Shown here one piece after another: positions 12,415 to 23,643 of a DNA stretch of 64,000 nucleotides. A program made the translations under genes and the position numbers. The notes beneath the pieces were generated by a model. That model had not been told where the DNA came from. It saw nothing but the letters and a program-made list of their open reading frames with translations, and ran no database searches. The DNA comes from Antedon bifida (taxonomy: Eukaryota > Echinodermata > Crinoidea > Comatulida > Antedonidae), in NCBI GenBank assembly GCA_963402885.1, contig OY727094.1, positions 21,392,501 through 21,456,500 on the forward strand. Direction: 5' to 3'. Position 1 is the first letter of the stretch. Every line of letters begins with the position of its first letter.

Positions 12415-12760
12415 TTATTAGGGTGATATTTATTTGAATAAACGCCTCTCCAATAAAACATCACTTTGAATAATAATCCCCATCACCCCCCCCCCCCCCC
12501 AACCCAACTATCTAATAAACGTCCATCCCATCCACATTTATAAATAACACAATTATACTATTTGTTGTAGAATTCATCGCACTGTTATCTACAATTTACC
12601 AAGCATTTGTTATTCTTTTTTACCACTTTTCATATCTATTAGAGGATTTCATTTGATTATAAATGTTACCATATTATTAAAACTAAAAAATTTAACATTT
12701 ATCCCTCGAATAAGCTCCTCCCTCAAATGAACTCCGCCTCCCCACCTCAGCCCTATAAGG
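12415..12760. mobile_element. Degenerate CGAATAAACGCC MITE copy
   Basis: TTTGAATAAACGCC near the left, a poly-C run near 12,487-12,500, GTAGAATTCATC near 12,567 and CTCGAATAAGCTCC on the right match in order the element at 30,903-31,302. The termini are too eroded to define exactly. Confidence 0.5.
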
Positions 12761-12903
12761 GCCCTACCAAACAATAAACACTATACTTTAAAATGTTATT
12801 AATCATCTAAGACACTGTGAAACAGAATAGTTTAGTTTTACGAATGTCAAGCATTTTCAATAATGGTAACCGACAGAAAACATACAAGGAGAACATTATC
12901 ATT

Positions 12904-12963
12904 CCGAGAACCATCGTCTACACTTCCTAGAGGGGAAGCGAGCGAAGCGAGCTCACCCTCTAG
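12904..12963. repeat. GAGCGAAGCGAGC hairpin, copy 1
   Basis: CTAGAGGG (from 12,928) and CCCTCTAG (to 12,963) are inverted arms around GAGCGAAGCGAGC. The preceding CGAGAACCATC word also precedes a similar hairpin at 53,677-53,713, so this is a shared repeat terminus, not a chance palindrome. Confidence 0.5.
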
Positions 12964-13029
12964 TACCAGTAATTTCTCTAAAAGATTTGAATAAAAATTG
13001 CTTGTTATTGAGAAACTAACATTTTTTTA

Positions 13030-13640
13030 GCACTTATATACAGATATTGCCTGCTTAGAGGTGAAATATAAGATTTGACATCCTCGAGGGAATGATATTT
13101 CCCGAGTGCTAGCTGAGGGAAATATATATTCACAAGAGCAAAATATAATTTCCGAGGGTATAAGAGGCGATATCTGTTATATTATATAGCCAATAACCAG
13201 TAGAATATCTGCTGGGTCGGGTAGCTAGGCCTCCTTGTAAATAAGCCTGCTTAGTTAGTTCACCTTACCTTGTGAATACAGATAATTATTAATTAATGAT
13301 TCCTTGTCAACAAGATATTCACTTAGGCCTATAAGGTTTTGTAAATTAACAGAAGAAGTTCCATCAATAAGCCTACATTAATAATATTAGCCTATTAGGT
13401 AGGCCGAATAAATAATAATTTGTCTTCTTCGAACCGAATCATCACCGGATGACCGCGCGTACCAGGTTACTACCGTAAGTATTGACCAATCGCAAAAAGT
13501 CTTTTGTCGCATCTATAGAGGGCGAATAATAAATGAGGGCGCTATGTATGCATAGTTTAAATAGTTTAGTTGATTTATTTCTTCAAGCAAGTTACATGGC
13601 GTGCCACACGCAAATTATTCATTATTCATGTTTGGTGGTT
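13030..13640. repeat. Fold-back repeat, copy 1 of 3
   Basis: A relative of the two units at 47.69-49.31 kb. It shares the ACAGATATTG...CGATATCTGT inverted ends, the GACATCC-CGAGGGAATGATATT word, the GCTGGGTCGGGTAG segment and the downstream GAGGGCGCTATGTATGCATAG block. It lacks the tRNA-like end found in the other copies. Confidence 0.6.
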
Positions 13641-14189
13641 GAATGTCTGAAATAATAAATATTAACATACACTGAGTTGAATTGAATTAAATAACAATGG
13701 AATCAACTCTCGGTAATAAACCCTAAGGTTATGATGATGACCTTTATATAACTTAGAATTTGAGAGAATAGGTGAAATTATCACTGTAAACATAGACTAG
13801 TGAATAGTATTTCTATGCTGTAAACAATACTTAACTGCTGCATGGAGAAAGAAAGACTACACTTAATATATAATATGTATAAATATTTACCGTCCACCAT
13901 AACCTACTAACGTTTATTTTACCATTTATTTAATTTAATTATATATTATATATATATATAAATCCAAAGGCAAATTACTGAAAAAATGACAATGCTGTGA
14001 GTATCAGTGGCTGGATCTCAATGGAGATACAAAAAAAAAAGTGAAAAGCTAAATCAAAACAATAAAGTAAAACAGCCAAAAAAGTTAGCAGAGCTTTCGG
14101 ACCCTTCATCAGTGCAAGTATATATATAAACACCACAGTTATATGGTATATATATAAACACCACAGTTACAGAACAAATTCTAAACCAC
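13641..14189. other. Non-coding with AT microsatellites
   Basis: TA-dinucleotide tracts occur near 13,940-13,960 and 14,118-14,155. A 31-bp word ending in AAACACCACAGTTA is directly repeated around 14,115-14,170. Confidence 0.5.
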
Positions 14190-14300
14190 ATAGTGATATA
14201 CTGAAATTTAAGATGAGGAAATCTGTGAGAATGAGAAAAAGTCACCCAAACCGAGATTCGAACCCAGAATCTTCTGCTTGATATACAGATGAGAAATGGG
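14190..14300 (-). repeat. tRNA-like SINE fragment
   Basis: Read on the minus strand, AGATTCTGGGTTCGAATCTC contains a good B-box. The neighbouring CTCATTCTCACAGATTTCC segment recurs in both arms of the hairpin at 51,749-51,866. No full cloverleaf is apparent, so I treat it as a SINE remnant. Confidence 0.4.
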
Positions 14301-14404
14301 GAAACATCTTTTCAGCATCACCGTAAAGGCCTATGTGTATTCTAGAACATAAATAATGTATGTCACTGTGTTGGTATAGGTTCTGATTAGAGAGGTTTCG
14401 CAAT

Positions 14405-14814
14405 CTTACGAATACTAAAACGGATATGTCACGCACACATATTCGTTTTCGTAAGCCAGTAAAAATCTGTTTCGCATGGCAACAAAATATTGAGGGCGTC
14501 GTCCAAAATATGACTGCGGTAAACTTGGCTGCCTAGGCCTAGCGTAACATCAAAGCGAGTGAGGACTTTAAAAACTGCTATTTTTAAAAATTGACCTGGT
14601 ATTTTAGTAAATTACTTTAATAAATTACCGTACTTTCAAAAAATCTATAATATGAATCATTCCGGATTCAAATGCAAAATGTGCAAAAAAACTATACTCA
14701 TTTTGTAGTTACGAATATGACTGGTGATATTCGTCAACACGAATATGAAATGGGGATCAGCTCAAAAGTTTCACAGATGTGTGACGTATCTGTTTTCGTT
14801 ATCGTATTCGTAAG
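14405..14814. mobile_element. MITE-like element with long imperfect terminal inverted repeats
   Basis: The left end CTTACGAATAC...ATGTCACGCACA and the right end TGTGTGACGTATC...GTATTCGTAAG form an inverted repeat of about 35 bp, bounding roughly 410 bp. The inner part repeats ATATTCGT words in both orientations. No target duplication is obvious and no protein is encoded. Confidence 0.55.
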
Positions 14815-15838
14815 GTTATAATTATATTATGGTGAAGACACTGGCTTTGCAAACTTATATGCAAGACTTCAATGTGTTGAAATGCTTTATTGATCTGAAA
14901 GTCATTGCTCAGAAATTTGATTAAGTTAAATATTATCATGTGGCAGGTTTGGCAACAATGTAATCTAATAGATAGTTATTGATTTTCCTAAACTGTGACA
15001 TGTTGTAAATCAAATTGCTAAATACTTTATTGGCCATAGAAAAGCTTATTTTTAGGCACATTCACTGTCATAACATGCATCTTTAATCGATTTATTATTA
15101 TTTATTATTAAATACAAAATGCTTACAATTATAAATTATTATTATTAAAACATCTTTCAAACATGCTTTTTGTTCATTATTGTTTGAGAGTAATTATGTT
15201 TGCTGACAAAATAATTTTCTCATACAATAGTGATAACAAGATCTTACATCGACTTGGCCGTTGTTATCTTACTATAATAAAAACCCATCCCATCTTGCTA
15301 ATTTTGTTATGCATTGGGTTGATTTGATTTACATACACATAAAGTAGTGACAAATAAAATCTGATGGCATGAATTTCATTTCATGTCTGTTAACAGAATA
15401 GAACGGATTGTCCTAAACTTTCAAGAGACACAGCATAGAATTTTGAATCATGGAAAGATTTTTGTGAACTTTGTCAAATACAAATAAAGGAATATTGAAT
15501 TTAAAGGAGTAAAGATATGGAATTTATCTTGAACCACCTTGATGTCATTAATATTCTGGATTAATTGTATACTAAAAAGGATTGTTTATTGCAAAAAACT
15601 ACAGTATCTGGTAAATTTCTTTGGATGCACCCAAATAAAACTACAGTACAAGCAAAACTGACTGAAACTGATATTAAATGGTAATTTGTATAAACCGCTG
15701 TTGCTGAAGGATCAGGGTGAACTATTATTTCCTACATTTATCTTTGATAAATTAACTATTTTTCTAAATTTTGTAGATAAAAAACATTAAATAACCAGCA
15801 AGTATTGTAGGCCTACAGTAAGACTATAAAATTTAAAA
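14815..15838. other. Upstream region of the Ig receptor gene
   Basis: AT-rich, with an ATT tract near 15,095-15,150. It may contain a 5' UTR or promoter, but I can identify no element with confidence. Confidence 0.4.
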
Positions 15839-17188
15839 ATGATGTTGCTATTATGGGTGTTCAAGTTGTTAATCCTAATTTGGTTTATCAATGGAGAAAA
15901 GTCCCCTGTATTCAAGATAGATCCTTCAGAATACCAAAGCAATGAAGGTGATCAGATTGTTTTATCTTGTACAGTGGACATTTCAACTTTATCACAACAG
16001 CAGCAAGTTGTATGGAGGCGTGATAATGATATTATTAGCATTGGAATTGATGTAAAGGAAATGTATAGAAACCATTTTGAACTTAAAGTTGACAATGGGA
16101 TTGGAATGTACACACTTGTAATCACAAAAGCAGTTCGCTCAGATGCCAATTATAAATATTCATGTGCAGTTGTTGATGGGTATAAGGTGCTTGCTGAAAC
16201 TATCGCAGTTGGATTAATCATAACTGCCATACCGGCACCACAGTTCCCAGAATGTTCTGCAAGTAAAGACCAGCATCGTGAAGGAGAAAGTATAACAATG
16301 ACATGTACTTCGGAAAAAGTCATACCCCCTGTGAATCTGCGATGGTATCACTACGGAAAGTTATTAAACCCGGGAAAAACACCAAATATTAATGGAGACC
16401 TTATTGTTTCTATTTATTCATTTAAACTTAATAAAGATAATAATGGTGATGTTTATATTTGTAGCCAAATTTCCTCTCTTAAAGTAACACGAAATTGCAC
16501 AATTGGGCCTATTGATGTACTATATAGACCAATAGTATCCATGCAGAATTACATATCGATTGAAGAAGGATCAGAAGCCTTATTAGTTTGTTCAGCATCT
16601 TCTAATCCTAGTCCTTTTGTGTATACATGGTCATTTATTCCACACATAGATCACCAGTTTTTTCAACTTGAAAATATGGACCAAGTGTTACGAATTACTA
16701 ATGTGAAGCACTATATGAATGGAACAACAGTAACATGTTCAGTTGCCAATGAAATTGGTGCAGGTTATGCAAATTCATTTCTAATTGTCAAAGATGCATT
16801 TGTTGTACTTGAAAATCCTATAGTACAAACCGTAGAAAAATTGGAGCCTGATGATCGTGTAATTAACTCAACTGCAATTCTTTCTGTAGCTGGTGGCTTA
16901 CTTCTTTTCACTGCTTTATTAGTTGCTATATCACTCTGTTATTTTCATATGTGTAAACGTGGAATTCAGATGTATGAATCAAATTATCGCATTGCTCAAC
17001 CTGAAGTTTATTTTGAGCCAAAAGATGTCTCGCCGTTACCATTACATCCCCGTGAGGGTGTGTACCTAAAACGACATGTTGCAATACAGGTATCCCCTGA
17101 TATGGATGATGAATCTGTATATGCTGAAATTGAAGAGGTCAGCTACAAGACAATGATTCGATATTCTTCTGCAACATATTCAAAGTAA
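15839..17188 (+). CDS. Single-exon three-Ig transmembrane receptor with ITIM-like tail
   Basis: A complete 449-residue type I membrane protein in one uninterrupted frame. Residues 1-19 form a signal peptide. Three Ig domains follow with Cys pairs and core Trp: C44/W59/C109, C156/W169/C208 and C251/W264/C300. N-glycosylation sequons are NCT 219, NGT 294 and NST 343. Residues 345-369 are one hydrophobic membrane segment followed by Cys-Lys-Arg. The cytoplasmic tail of about 80 residues is Tyr-rich and contains SVYAEI at 426-431, which fits the ITIM consensus. YKTM (Y436) and a C-terminal YSSATYSK are further candidate phosphosites. The domain order resembles adhesion or immune Ig-superfamily receptors (nephrin/CD22-like). 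Such genes usually have introns between Ig domains, so the lack of any is odd. Ligand and family are not recognised. Either ATG of the MM start could be used. Confidence 0.85.
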   Translation: MMLLLWVFKLLILIWFINGEKSPVFKIDPSEYQSNEGDQIVLSCTVDISTLSQQQQVVWRRDNDIISIGIDVKEMYRNHFELKVDNGIGMYTLVITKAVRSDANYKYSCAVVDGYKVLAETIAVGLIITAIPAPQFPECSASKDQHREGESITMTCTSEKVIPPVNLRWYHYGKLLNPGKTPNINGDLIVSIYSFKLNKDNNGDVYICSQISSLKVTRNCTIGPIDVLYRPIVSMQNYISIEEGSEALLVCSASSNPSPFVYTWSFIPHIDHQFFQLENMDQVLRITNVKHYMNGTTVTCSVANEIGAGYANSFLIVKDAFVVLENPIVQTVEKLEPDDRVINSTAILSVAGGLLLFTALLVAISLCYFHMCKRGIQMYESNYRIAQPEVYFEPKDVSPLPLHPREGVYLKRHVAIQVSPDMDDESVYAEIEEVSYKTMIRYSSATYSK

Positions 17189-17889
17189 CATGTATTTGCA
17201 AATTTAATAACTTAGGTTGAAAAAAAAGTAGCTTAATGAGTACATGATTAGACGATAGATAAGTGATGGAGTGTCCTCAGTCCTGCAAACACAATTATTA
17301 ATTTTTTTCAAAATTTATATTGGTGTACTCCCTGGTTGTCTTGGTTTAATTATGCAAGATGATGACTATCATGACAAAAAAAATGCTGTAAATGAGTTTA
17401 TAAATGTGATGTAAAGATTTTATGTTGTGCTTGTGATGTCTGTGCAGTTTCTGAGATGAGGTTGTAGGTTATAAAAACTCTGGCAATGTTTGTTATTAAG
17501 TTCCATTAAACAAGCTCTAATGGATATGATAGTGTAGGGATGACTGGCAGAAATGTTGGCAATAATGCCGGACAATGATGCCTCTCATTTTAGTATTTGC
17601 TGTTAAATTAAAACAGAAATAATTAGGTGGGCATTGCAAAGTTGTATTAAATGGGGCTAAAAATTAAAGAGTACAATTATCATAATCAATTGCTGCGTGT
17701 ACGTTTTGGGTCAAATTAGAATTAGAACATGTACCTAGTGGACACTTTTTTTACTTATGCTTTATATCAAAATACAACATGCAGTATATAAAGTTTCTGG
17801 TCAACTAAAAAAAAATCACAGCAGTTTTCTTAAACTTGTTGGTTATTCCCTGCAAGGTTGCGGATTGTCAAAGATCATCATCATCATCA
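17189..17889. other. Likely 3' UTR and spacer of the Ig gene
   Basis: No gene seen. No canonical AATAAA lies close to the stop; an ATTAAA occurs near 17,503. An ATC trinucleotide run at 17,875-17,890 abuts the Helitron-like repeat. Confidence 0.4.
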
Positions 17890-18130
17890 TCTTTTTTTTC
17901 TTTCTGTAATTTTTGTGTCTCGCATATCTCTAAAACTTGCAAACTTAACATTTTGTAACTTTCTCAACATATCGTCATTCACGTGAAGTTGTGCAGCTAA
18001 CATTTTCATGACGTTTACAATTGCGCAACATGACGCGAGATTTTATAAATTTCACATTTTTAACATAGGTGGAAAACAAAATAACATTTTAAATTGAAAC
18101 TTAGCAAAAGTGTAATTTATGTCATGCGCT

Positions 18131-18138
18131 AACTTTCT
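18131..18138. repeat. Target-site duplication, left
   Basis: AACTTTCT here recurs at 19,851-19,858 on the other side of the LINE. In uninterrupted relatives (reverse complement of about 5,450) the word occurs once, in GGGCTAACTTTCTATGG. Confidence 0.8.
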
Positions 18139-19456
18139 GATATTCCACTCAGGTCCAAAATCTGATCTCTCTAATTATCAACCTATCTCCATTCTATCTA
18201 TATTTTCGAAAGCCCTGGAAAGAGTATTTTATGACCGAATATTTTCATTTATTAACAAATTCAACATACTTTTCAACAGACAATACGGTTTCAGAAAAGG
18301 ACACAACACGTCAATGGCTCTCATCGACCTGACAAATAAAATTATAGACGCTTTTGAAAACCGCCATCTTGCAATCAGCATTTTCATAGACCTTTCCAAG
18401 GCTTTTGATACTATTGACCACAGTATTCTTTTACAAAAATTATCTCACTATGGAATCTGTGGATCAGCAATTAATCTCTTAAAAAGTTACCTCTCCAATC
18501 GTGCCCAATGTACCAAATACTCTTACTCCATATCCACTTTTAGTCCAATCACATGCGGCGTCCCTCAAGGATCTCTACTGGGCCCCCTCTTATTTATTCT
18601 ATACATCAATGATATTCACTTCTCTTCTAAGCTCCTAAATTTTTTCCTTTATGCAGTACTTTATTCAAACAAAAATGTCCAATCCTTATTCAATACTGTC
18701 AACTCCAATTTGTCCCAATTTGTCCCAATATTTTGCCGCTAATAAACTTTCTCTCAATCATAAAAAATGTAGCTTCATCCTCTTTGGACTATTAAAATCT
18801 ATTGACTTATTAGCTAACAAAATTACCATAGACAACCATGATATACCTTGTGTACAATCAGCTAAGTTTTTAGGTGTAGTTATGGACAGCCATCTAACGT
18901 GGAAAAACATATTAAAGAAGTAGAGAATAAAACTTACAAAAGCGTTGGTATCATATCTAGGTTATCCTCATTTGTACCCCTTAATATTCTTCGAACCCTT
19001 TACTGCTCCCTCATTCTTCCCTATTTGAGCTACTGTAACATTGTTTGGGCCAACACTTACGTATCCAACCTCAGTAAACTGCAAATAATACAAAAGAAGG
19101 CTATCAGGATTATATCTGGCGCTCCACCGCAGTCCCATTCTTCCCATTTATTTTCCAACCTTAACCCCCTCAAACTCACTGATATAAACTTAATGCAACA
19201 AGGCAAATTTGTATTCTCTGCCCTGCATTACACTTTTCCAAATCATTTAAGCAATATGTTTATTTCCAATTTTTCTATTCACAATTACCCTACACGTTCT
19301 AGAACAGATATTCACATACCTATCCACAACACCAATTATTTTCAAAACAGTATTAGATACTCTGGTTCTTCAATGATGAACAGTTTGCCACCTCCAATTA
19401 CAAATGCTGTTTCAATTACTTCATTTTCCAGAAAATTAAAACAACACCTATGTTAA
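18139..19456 (+). pseudogene. LINE reverse transcriptase, broken in three places
   Basis: The conserved order is visible: SNYQPISILSIFSK, FIDLSKAFDTIDH, GVPQGSLLGPLLFILYIND, then the thumb and C-terminal region to 19,456. Three lesions are directly readable. Near 18,650 the catalytic box is reduced to Tyr-Ala with the following Asp-Asp-Thr missing, an in-frame loss of three codons that abolishes activity. Near 18,708-18,730 a 10-bp word (CAATTTGTCC) is tandemly duplicated and shifts the frame. Near 18,900-18,906 an A run is one base short and shifts it again. The amino-terminal endonuclease is absent. Confidence 0.85.
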
Positions 19457-19850
19457 CTATTAAAAGGTAACAATCGAATGTCGCAATTTGATTTTTGCTG
19501 CTGTACATTGATCTTCTGTGGTTTTGAGTTTTATTTACTGATACTACAAACTGATTGATCTTTTTTTTTTTACTTTTTTTTTTCTCTGTGTGTGCGTTTT
19601 TTTTGTCTTGCTTGTTTCTCTTAATTCCCACTCTTATACACATATCCATTTTATTTGCATAGGCATACCCATCACAAGATACCCACATCTTCTCTGGATT
19701 ATGCCTTCCTCCATAGCTTATTTTTTTTTTCCCTTTTCTTTTGTCCATCCAACAATCATCATAATCTTAATTATTTTACCTTATTATTTCTGTATACTAT
19801 TTTGTATTGTATTGCTATGGAGGAAAATAAATGTCTTTTGAAATGAAATC
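18139..19850 (+). mobile_element. 5'-truncated dead LINE with target-site duplication
   Basis: A CR1/L2/Jockey-type LINE inserted in the Helitron-like unit. It begins inside the reverse transcriptase and ends with AATAAATGTC and a short TGAAATGAAATC tail. AACTTTCT flanks both sides. It is a different family from the 1.8-kb copy: it is less AT-rich and its tail is unlike a TTA tail. Confidence 0.85.
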
Positions 19851-20473
19851 AACTTTCTACGCATTTCATGTCATTTTAAGCATGTCAAATTTCCCATGCG
19901 CGTGTAAATTTTTACTCACGTGGTGTGCACGTAGCATTAAAAACATAATTTTTTTCGTGTGAATTATGTTTTCCAGCCTTTTCTAGTAATTTTACCAAAT
20001 TTGAAACTATTTCGACTTAAAATCATGTCATATGAGCTATGTTGAATTAGATAATTCGCGCACGTTTTTTATGAAAAAGTTTTAAAATTCGTCAAAATTA
20101 TGTCATTGTTTAAACAGTCATAGTTTCTAAAATAAATTGTGAAATTTATTTTTATTACATATTCTGGAGGGTATTGAGTTGTAGATATCGGATCATGCAT
20201 CAATATAGCTAACCGAACATTGTGACGTCATCATATGGCCACTCGAATATGAAATATAGGATATTTGTCTCTTTCGTCATATCTCATTACATTTAATAGA
20301 GCGCATCTCCACTTATACGTATTCCATTTTCCCCCAGATTTTTATATTATCTAGAAATGAATACCTAGCTTTAGAAACACTTCTTCATCAGAGGTAATAA
20401 ATATGTTCTAGTGATAAAAATAAGAATGTGTATGCCTATAGATTAATGATTTTTAATTACTATATTTAATAAT

Positions 20474-20570
20474 CGATTATAGTTTATTTCTAAAAATGTT
20501 GGGTAAATAAAAGAGAATAGTAGGCATGTGTAATCAATCAATATTTATTTATTTAATCAATAATATATAC
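20474..20570 (+). repeat. Dispersed repeat shared with 49.3 kb
   Basis: About 90 bp containing AATAGTAGGCATGTGTAATC and TCAATCAATATTTATT, closely matching 49,312-49,400 in the same orientation. The element it belongs to is not identified. Confidence 0.55.
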
Positions 20571-20920
20571 GTTTTCTGGAAGCTGTTGAATTGTAGATAC
20601 GAGTTCATGTACACATTTGCGCATCATATGTTGTGATGTCATCCTACAGTATGTCCAGTTAAATTATGAAAGTCGTATTTTCATCTTTAGCGCCATAGTT
20701 CATCACATATAAACAAGCGCGCATCTATATTCTACGTATCCAAATTTCTTCAACATGTTAATGTGTTGTTGCTCAGATAATTACCTTAAAAAATTGCTAT
20801 CTACGTGTTTCATTTTGATGACATCATAATGTTAAAAATTGGAATAAAAGGTGGGTCCCGTTATTTTCACCTATGCTACACTGTACGTAGTATGTATACA
20901 GTATATAGTGTATGGCCTGA

Positions 20921-21525
20921 ATGTATTGTGAATTTCAGTAGTAGGCCTAGAGGATGAGCCTATGTCACATGCCTAGGCCTGGTTTTAGAGGGCCAGTATA
21001 CCAGTCATCAACACTAATATAATAACGTCCCAAATGTATCTTTTCTTTACACTATCCTTAAAACAATCAGTTCTGAAACTAGTCTAGGCCTACTTTGGCA
21101 CTTATATTATTGACATCTTGAACTCATCGGACGCACACAAAAAAGTTTTTGATGGATGATGTCAATCATGTCGTTGATTGGACAGATTTCAAAATTACAG
21201 TGAGGTATCTTGATAAAATAGAATCGCTTGTCTGTGTAAATTATTTTTATTTATTCATTTAGCATCCATTCAACACGACATTTAAAATACATAACAAGGA
21301 AAAAATTCAAGAAATTTGAATTTAAAAAATATATAAAACCAAGTGAATGAATGCAGGGACAACCTCAACAAGTCAATTTATTTCCAATGGGGTGGAAGAA
21401 AAAAACAGAGATGTGAAAGTGAACAAGAATCATAAGTAAGACATATGGAAGTGTGAAGGACATAATAAAAAATTACATTTAAAATCTAAATAAAGGCAAT
21501 ATAAAAAGTACAATTATAAATATAA
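20921..21525. other. Non-coding spacer
   Basis: No gene recognised; a few AGGCCT words and AT-rich sequence lead into the Helitron-like array. Confidence 0.45.
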
Positions 21526-22774
21526 CTAGAATTTAATTCGTCACTTTGACGAATTATAGGTGATCATTTTTATCATTTTACTGAAATTAATTTTTTTTAA
21601 ACATGCACGTACGTTAACATACGATCGGAAAATGTTGATGTATGCCATCCTATTATATGCTTATAGTGCTGAGTTGTGCCTATATGCCATATACAATATG
21701 TACAGTATATACTGTATATCTATATACAGTGTAGCATAGGTGAAATTACGGGACACACATGTTCTAATTTTTTGGCATGATGACGTTATCAAACTAAACT
21801 TTAAGATGACAATTTCGAAAGATAATTAATTGAGCAAAAAAATATAAGATTTGGAAAAAAACTTGGCACGTAGAAGCGCTGTGCGCGCTCTTTGAATTGT
21901 GTATAACTTTGACGAAAAATATGAAAAAACTACTTTTTCACTTCAACTGGCCATATGTTAACGTCACAACATCTGATAGGCTTAATTTTTATATGAATTA
22001 ATATCTACATTTCATCAGCTTTCATAATAAATTATAATCATCAAGGTAACCTTCAATTCTGAAGAGCTGTAAGATATTCAAATTTACTGCGAAGGTGAAA
22101 TTACACGGCCTACGTTATTCAAGTTTTTACGCGTGATGACGTCATTAAAATGAAGATAGTGTCAACTCATGATAAAGATAATTAATTAAGCAAGCACATA
22201 CTGAAAGTTGTGCGAAATTCGAGCACACATAACCAAGATGCGCTCTGTTGAATGTGATAATCTACACAAAAAGATAACAAATCCTAATTTTTAAATTCAA
22301 GTGGCCATTTGATGACGTCAAAACATTTTGTACGTAAAATGTGTACATGAATTCATATCTACAACTCAATGGCTTCCAGAATAAGTTAAAAAAATCGGGG
22401 GTCATCTTGCAATCTGAAGAATTATTTTCATTTTAAAAAAGACCTATTTTTCACCATTTTCAGAACTTTTGTAAAATTAATGTGCGCATTTTGTCATTTT
22501 TAACGTGCTCGTATAGCGTTATTTTAAGTCGGAACTGACTCAAATTTGGTGAATGTACTAAGGATGGTGAATAGAATGAGATTTGTAAAAAAAATTCATG
22601 TTTTTTACGCTTTTTAAGTATCGCGCGCGCAAAAACGCATTTTTGCGCAGTAATTTTTTGAAACACGCAAATGGCCTAATTCATGCTCTAAATTGATCAA
22701 AACTTAATTTTGAGCGTTTTAAATTTTTAACGCGCGATATCACGCGCATGAACCTATGTGCGCGTGCGTTTTTA

Positions 22775-22803
22775 CCCCACTAAAAAAATCACCGGGATCC
22801 CGG
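22775..22803 (+). repeat. Left terminal inverted repeat
   Basis: CCCCACTAAAAAAATC then ACCGGGATCCCGG. It pairs with the right end after allowing one indel and a few mismatches in the A-rich spacer. Confidence 0.8.
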
Positions 22804-23395
22804 CCGGGATCCCGGTGGGATCCCGGCCGGGATCGTGAAAATTCCCGGCGGGAAAAATGGTCGGTATTCCCGGCGGGATAATATCGAAATCCCGCAAAAA
22901 TCCCGTCCAATATCCCGATCTTTAAACGGGATTTTAATCGGGATTATCGGCAAAACGAACTTGATTTTTAGCGGGATTTTAGCCGGGATTTTAGCCGGGA
23001 TCCCGTCCCGACGGGAAAAATGGTCGGTATTCCCGTTCCCGACCGGGATCCCGCCAAGAATCCCGCCGATGACCGGGATTTTTTTGAGTGATATTTGTCC
23101 GGGATTTTAGACGGGATCCCGTCCCGGCGGGAAAAATGGTCGGTATTCCCGTTCCCGACCGGGATCCTGTCAAGAATCCCGCCGATGACCGGGATTTTTT
23201 TGAGTAAAATTTAGACGGGATTTTAGACGGGATTTCAGCCGGTATCCCGTCCCGGCGGGAAAAATTGTCGGTATTCCCGTTCCCGACCGGGATCCTGTCA
23301 AGAATCCTGCCGATGACCGGGATTTTTTTGAGTTATATTTAGACGGGATTTTAGTGGGATTTCAGCCGGGATCCCGTTCCGACGGGATGTATGGA
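22793..23395. repeat. Left subterminal GGGATCCCG repeats
   Basis: Dense CCGGGAT / ATCCCGG words in both orientations, many as GGGATCCCG palindromes. From about 23,013 a longer unit starting GGGAAAAATGGTCGGTATTC repeats at 23,013, 23,129 and 23,257 (116 and 128 bp apart), with a partial copy at 22,855. Open frames through it are composition artefacts. In plant CACTA elements short subterminal repeats bind the TNPA protein; a similar role here is inference. Confidence 0.8.
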
Positions 23396-23622
23396 TTTCC
23401 GCCAGAGACTTTTGAAGACGTGCGTTTATTTCCTGGCTCGGCCGACTCAATTGTATAAATCGTCGTATACCTACGATCGTCCTTTTGATTTCAGTAGGCC
23501 CTATTTCAACCATAATTGGTATTCGGACAGACGTCAATGAAAGGACTAGATGCAAAAAAAAAACAATTCAATTAATTAACAAACAAAAAGTGATCACACT
23601 GAAATATCATAAACAAACAAAG

Positions 23623-23628
23623 TTTATT
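23623..23628 (-). promoter_or_regulatory. Poly(A) signal of the BEN-like gene
   Basis: AATAAA on the minus strand, 16 nt past the stop codon at 23,644. Confidence 0.6.
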
Positions 23629-23643
23629 TTTCCTTCTTTTTTT

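Larger units (their letters stand above)
17890..20920 (+). repeat. Helitron-like unit in plus orientation, split by a LINE
   Basis: A reverse-complement relative of the units elsewhere. It starts TCTTTTTTTTCTTTCTGT right after an A, followed by TTTTTGTGTC, matching the reverse complement of the unit ends near 5,670 and 7,050. Landmarks TGTGACGTCATCATATGGCCA (20,220) and TTTAATAGAGCGCATCTCC (20,290) are the reverse complements of those at 4.9-8.2 kb. It is interrupted by the LINE at 18,139-19,850 and a second foreign stretch near 20,345-20,570. The expected CTAG-end hairpin is missing, so the unit is 3'-truncated near 20,920. Confidence 0.65.

Noticed and set aside
19416-19846. Overlapping open frames of 60-110 codons on both strands after the dead LINE frame
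   Set aside because: They run through T-rich LINE 3' UTR, with composition bias only.
22835-23555. Gly/Ile/Pro/Arg-rich open frames in the subterminal repeats
   Set aside because: They are translations of GGGATCCCG-type DNA repeats in several frames at once.
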